A stretch of 9,025 nucleotides of DNA from the NCBI GenBank assembly GCA_028869355.1, contig JAGWSK010000545.1:1-9025 (forward strand), written 5' to 3'. The first letter of the stretch is position 1. Each line of letters begins with the position of its first letter. The notes under the pieces were generated by a model. It searched no databases. It was given only the letters and a program-made list of their open reading frames with translations, and was not told where the DNA came from. The position numbers and the translations under genes are program-made. The DNA is from Alphaproteobacteria bacterium. GTDB taxonomy: Bacteria > Pseudomonadota > Alphaproteobacteria > Micropepsales > Micropepsaceae. Below, one piece after another: positions 6,328 to 9,025 of the stretch.

Positions 6328-9025
6328 CGGCGCAAAATCCGCAAACTGCCGAATCCCGGCCAATCGGCCCCGGTGGCCATCTGTATCTGATCGACGGTTC
6401 GGGATTCGTATTTCGCGCCTTTCACGCGTTGCCGCCGTTGACGCGCAAATCGGACGGCCTGCCGACCGGCGCGGTCTCCGGATTCTCGAACATGCTGTGG
6501 AAGCTGCTCGAGGATACGAAATCCGGCGACAAGCCAACTCATCTTGCCGTGGTTTTCGATGCCGGACGGAAGACCTTCCGCAACGACCTCTTTGAGGAAT
6601 ACAAGGCCAATCGCTCCGAACCGCCTGACGATCTGATTCCGCAATTTCCCCTCACGCGTGATGCCGTTCGCGCGTTTGGCGTCGCCTGCGTGGAAAAAGA
6701 AGGCTTCGAAGCCGATGATCTGATTGCGACCTATGCACGTCTCGGCCGTGAAGCCGGGGCTCGCGTGACCATTGTTTCCGCCGACAAGGACCTGATGCAG
6801 CTGGTCCGCGACGCTACGGTGGAAATGCTCGACACGGTCAAGAATCGCCGCATCGGTCCAGAGCAGGTGATCGAGCGCTTTGGCGTGCCGCCGGAAAAAG
6901 TTGTCGAGGTTCAGGCGCTGATCGGCGATCCGATTGACAATGTGCCGGGCGTTCCCGGGATCGGGGTCAAGACCGCCGCCAAATTGATCGGCGAGTTTGG
7001 CGATCTGGAAACGCTGTTGGCCCGCGCAGCCGACGTCAAGCAGAACAAATGCCGCGAAGCCCTGATCGGATATGCAGGCAAGGCGCGGCTGTCGGCGCGG
7101 CTGGTCAAACTGGACGACAACGTTCCGCTGGATGATGAGATTTCCACATTTGCGGTTCGCAATCCGGATCCGGCAAAGCTTCTTCCATTCCTTCATTCAT
7201 TGGAATTCATGAGTCTCGCGCGGCGTGCAGCCGCCAAACTCGGCGTCGATGAAGTTGCATTTGGGCCGACGGAGCCGCCGCCAACCGCGCCCGCAGGTCA
7301 ACCCGCACCGGAAATTCCAGCCGAGAGCACCGGCTGCCCGGGCGCCGTGGGCGAGCGGGCCGCAATTCTGGCCCCAATCAATTACGGCAATTATGCGCTG
7401 GTCAAATCGCCCGAAGAACTGGATGGCTGGATCGCCAGGATCCGCGAAGCAGGCGTTTTGGCGATTTCGGTGCACGCGGATTCCGGTGATGCCGTGCGCG
7501 CTCAAATCATGGGATTCGCGCTCGCCTGCGCGCCCGGTGCGGCCTGCTACATTCCGCTGTCGGACGGCAAAACCGGAATGCTCCAACTCTCGGCGGATGC
7601 CGCAGCTCATCTCGACGAAACATCTGCGCTCGCGAAACTTTCAGCCGCGCTTGCGGACGACGGCGTTCTCAAGATCGGACACAACCTCAAATTCATCTAT
7701 GTTCTGTTGGCCCGCCGGGGCATCCGCATGCGCGGTCTCGATGATCCGATGTTGATGTCATATGTGCTGGATATCGGGAAATCCGGCCATGGGCTGGAGG
7801 AACTCGCAGACGCAAATTTGCAGCACAAAGCGGTGTCGTTGTCGGATCTGACCGGAAAGGGCCGCGAGAAAATTGCGCTGCAGGATGTTCCCATCGAGCA
7901 GGCGACGCGGTTTGCGGCGGAACGCGCCGACATCGCTCTGCGGCTCAATATGCTGCTCAGATCCCGCCAGGTCGCCGAGCGGCGGGTAACGGTTTACGAG
8001 ACGCTGGAGCGGCCGTTGATTTCCGTGATTGGCGAAATGGAGCTGGCGGGAATCGTTATCGCACCGGCCGTTCTGGCAAAACTGTCCAACGACTTCGCGC
8101 GTGAAATGGAGCGGCTGGAACTGGAATGCTGCAAACTCGCAGGCGAGGAATTCAATCTCGGTTCGCCAAAGCAATTGGGCGATATTCTGTTCGGCAAATT
8201 TTCGCTGCCGGGAGGCCGCCGCACGCGAACCGGCGCATGGTCCACCGACGCCGATATTCTCGAAGAACTGGCGGCCTCAGGTCACGAACTGCCGGCGCGC
8301 ATCCTCGAATGGCGGCAATGGTCAAAACTGAAATCGACCTACACCGACGCGCTGCCGGCCTATGTCAATCCTGCAACCGGACGCGTGCATACCTGTTATG
8401 CGCTGGCTTCGACCTCAACGGGCCGGCTGTCGTCCACCGAACCCAATCTGCAAAACATTCCCATCCGCACGGAGGAGGGCCGGCGGATACGCCGCGCGTT
8501 CATCGCGCCGGAGGGCAAGTGTCTCGTTTCGGCGGACTATTCGCAGATTGAGCTCCGGCTGCTCGCGCATATCGCGGAAGTGCCGGCACTGCGGCAGGCA
8601 TTTGCCGATGGTCTGGACATTCACGCCATGACCGCCTCGGAAATGTTCGGAGTGCCGGTCAAGGATATGCCGCCCGAAATCCGGCGGCGCGCCAAGGCGA
8701 TCAACTTCGGCATCATCTACGGCATTTCCGCATTCGGCCTTGCCAATCAGCTCGGCATCGCGCGCGGCGAGGCGGACGCTTATATCCGTAAATATTTCGA
8801 GCGCTTTCCGGGTATCCGCGACTATATGGAATCAACCAAGGCATTTGTGCGCGAGCACGGTTATGTCGAAACTATTTTTGGCCGGCGCATTCATATCCGC
8901 GATGTGAAGGCGCAAAGCGCGGCACACCGCGCGTTCGGTGAACGTCAGGCAATCAACGCACCCATCCAGGGTTCGGCTGCAGATGTCATCCGGCGTGCCA
9001 TGGCGCGCCTTCCGGCGGCGTTTGC
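6324..9025 (+). CDS. polA: DNA polymerase I, 3' end outside window; proofreading site degenerate
   Basis: Repair and Okazaki-fragment polymerase; 900 residues are visible and about 100 more are expected. The 5'-nuclease domain (about residues 18-300) keeps its metal ligands: Asp24 (YLIDGSGF), Asp79 (VVFDAGRKTF), Glu129/Asp131/Asp132 (EADD), Asp154/Asp156 (SADKD), Asp202/Asp205 (GDPIDN), plus the helix-three-turn-helix GVPGIGVKTA. A Pro/Ala-rich linker follows. The 3'-5' exonuclease-like domain (about 353-550) has the family fold pattern but lacks catalytic acids: the D-T-E site reads Ser382-Val-His384, the NLKYD Asp is Ile458 (NLKFI), and the YxxxD site reads Phe530 and Arg534 (FAAER). The polymerase domain keeps motif A SADYSQIELR with Asp738 and motif B with Arg787, Lys791, Phe795 and Tyr799. 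Motif C (V-H-D-E) lies past the window. The likely enzyme is a 5'-nuclease plus polymerase without proofreading. Confidence 0.97.
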   Translation, partial: MTAQNPQTAESRPIGPGGHLYLIDGSGFVFRAFHALPPLTRKSDGLPTGAVSGFSNMLWKLLEDTKSGDKPTHLAVVFDAGRKTFRNDLFEEYKANRSEPPDDLIPQFPLTRDAVRAFGVACVEKEGFEADDLIATYARLGREAGARVTIVSADKDLMQLVRDATVEMLDTVKNRRIGPEQVIERFGVPPEKVVEVQALIGDPIDNVPGVPGIGVKTAAKLIGEFGDLETLLARAADVKQNKCREALIGYAGKARLSARLVKLDDNVPLDDEISTFAVRNPDPAKLLPFLHSLEFMSLARRAAAKLGVDEVAFGPTEPPPTAPAGQPAPEIPAESTGCPGAVGERAAILAPINYGNYALVKSPEELDGWIARIREAGVLAISVHADSGDAVRAQIMGFALACAPGAACYIPLSDGKTGMLQLSADAAAHLDETSALAKLSAALADDGVLKIGHNLKFIYVLLARRGIRMRGLDDPMLMSYVLDIGKSGHGLEELADANLQHKAVSLSDLTGKGREKIALQDVPIEQATRFAAERADIALRLNMLLRSRQVAERRVTVYETLERPLISVIGEMELAGIVIAPAVLAKLSNDFAREMERLELECCKLAGEEFNLGSPKQLGDILFGKFSLPGGRRTRTGAWSTDADILEELAASGHELPARILEWRQWSKLKSTYTDALPAYVNPATGRVHTCYALASTSTGRLSSTEPNLQNIPIRTEEGRRIRRAFIAPEGKCLVSADYSQIELRLLAHIAEVPALRQAFADGLDIHAMTASEMFGVPVKDMPPEIRRRAKAINFGIIYGISAFGLANQLGIARGEADAYIRKYFERFPGIRDYMESTKAFVREHGYVETIFGRRIHIRDVKAQSAAHRAFGERQAINAPIQGSAADVIRRAMARLPAAF

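Noticed and set aside
7255..7375. Possible frameshift or insertion in polA at the Pro/Ala-rich stretch before the exonuclease-like domain
   Set aside because: The frame stays open and both flanking domains are in the same frame. It is an ordinary variable interdomain linker.

Overview
The window is a chromosomal housekeeping region of an alphaproteobacterium. The protein sequences suggest this class: the IF-2 N-terminal extension with a G-K-L-T-I-T-R-A-L motif, the style of S15 and PNPase, and a small zf-CHCC (NDUFS6-like) protein. So do the GC-rich codon choice and the gene order. I cannot place it more precisely. Every gene is on the + strand, and no mobile element, tRNA, rRNA or CRISPR array is visible.

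Layout. Positions 1-1986 hold the 3' part of infB (initiation factor IF-2, start outside the window). It is followed by rbfA (2008-2448, 30S maturation factor), truB (2432-3397, tRNA pseudouridine-55 synthase, overlapping rbfA by 17 nt) and rpsO (3426-3695, ribosomal protein S15). This is the conserved infB-rbfA-truB-rpsO block. A 270-nt non-coding stretch (3696-3965) follows, rich in inverted repeats and containing a terminator-like hairpin with a T-run. Then come pnp (3966-6113, polynucleotide phosphorylase), a 69-codon zinc-binding protein gene (6118-6327), and polA (6324 to beyond the window end, DNA polymerase I). polA overlaps the stop of the small gene through a TTGA junction and must start at TTG.

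How the genes work together. infB, rbfA, truB and rpsO serve translation initiation, small-subunit assembly and tRNA modification. pnp handles RNA turnover, and in other bacteria it is regulated through its leader RNA. The zf-CHCC protein is probably an accessory complex I subunit or assembly protein. polA is DNA repair and Okazaki-fragment processing. The tight spacing of pnp, the zinc-binding gene and polA suggests one transcript.

What stands out. (1) The 3'-5' exonuclease domain of this PolA is present, but the four catalytic carboxylates expected by family alignment are replaced, so it is probably not a proofreading enzyme. Its 5'-nuclease and visible polymerase motifs are intact. (2) The rpsO-pnp spacer has a chain of mutually exclusive complementary segments (1:2, 2:3, 3:4, 4:5) ending in a T-run, the topology of an attenuator or of alternative leader folds. 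I see no evidence of an entirely new multi-gene system; the rest is ordinary core genome.
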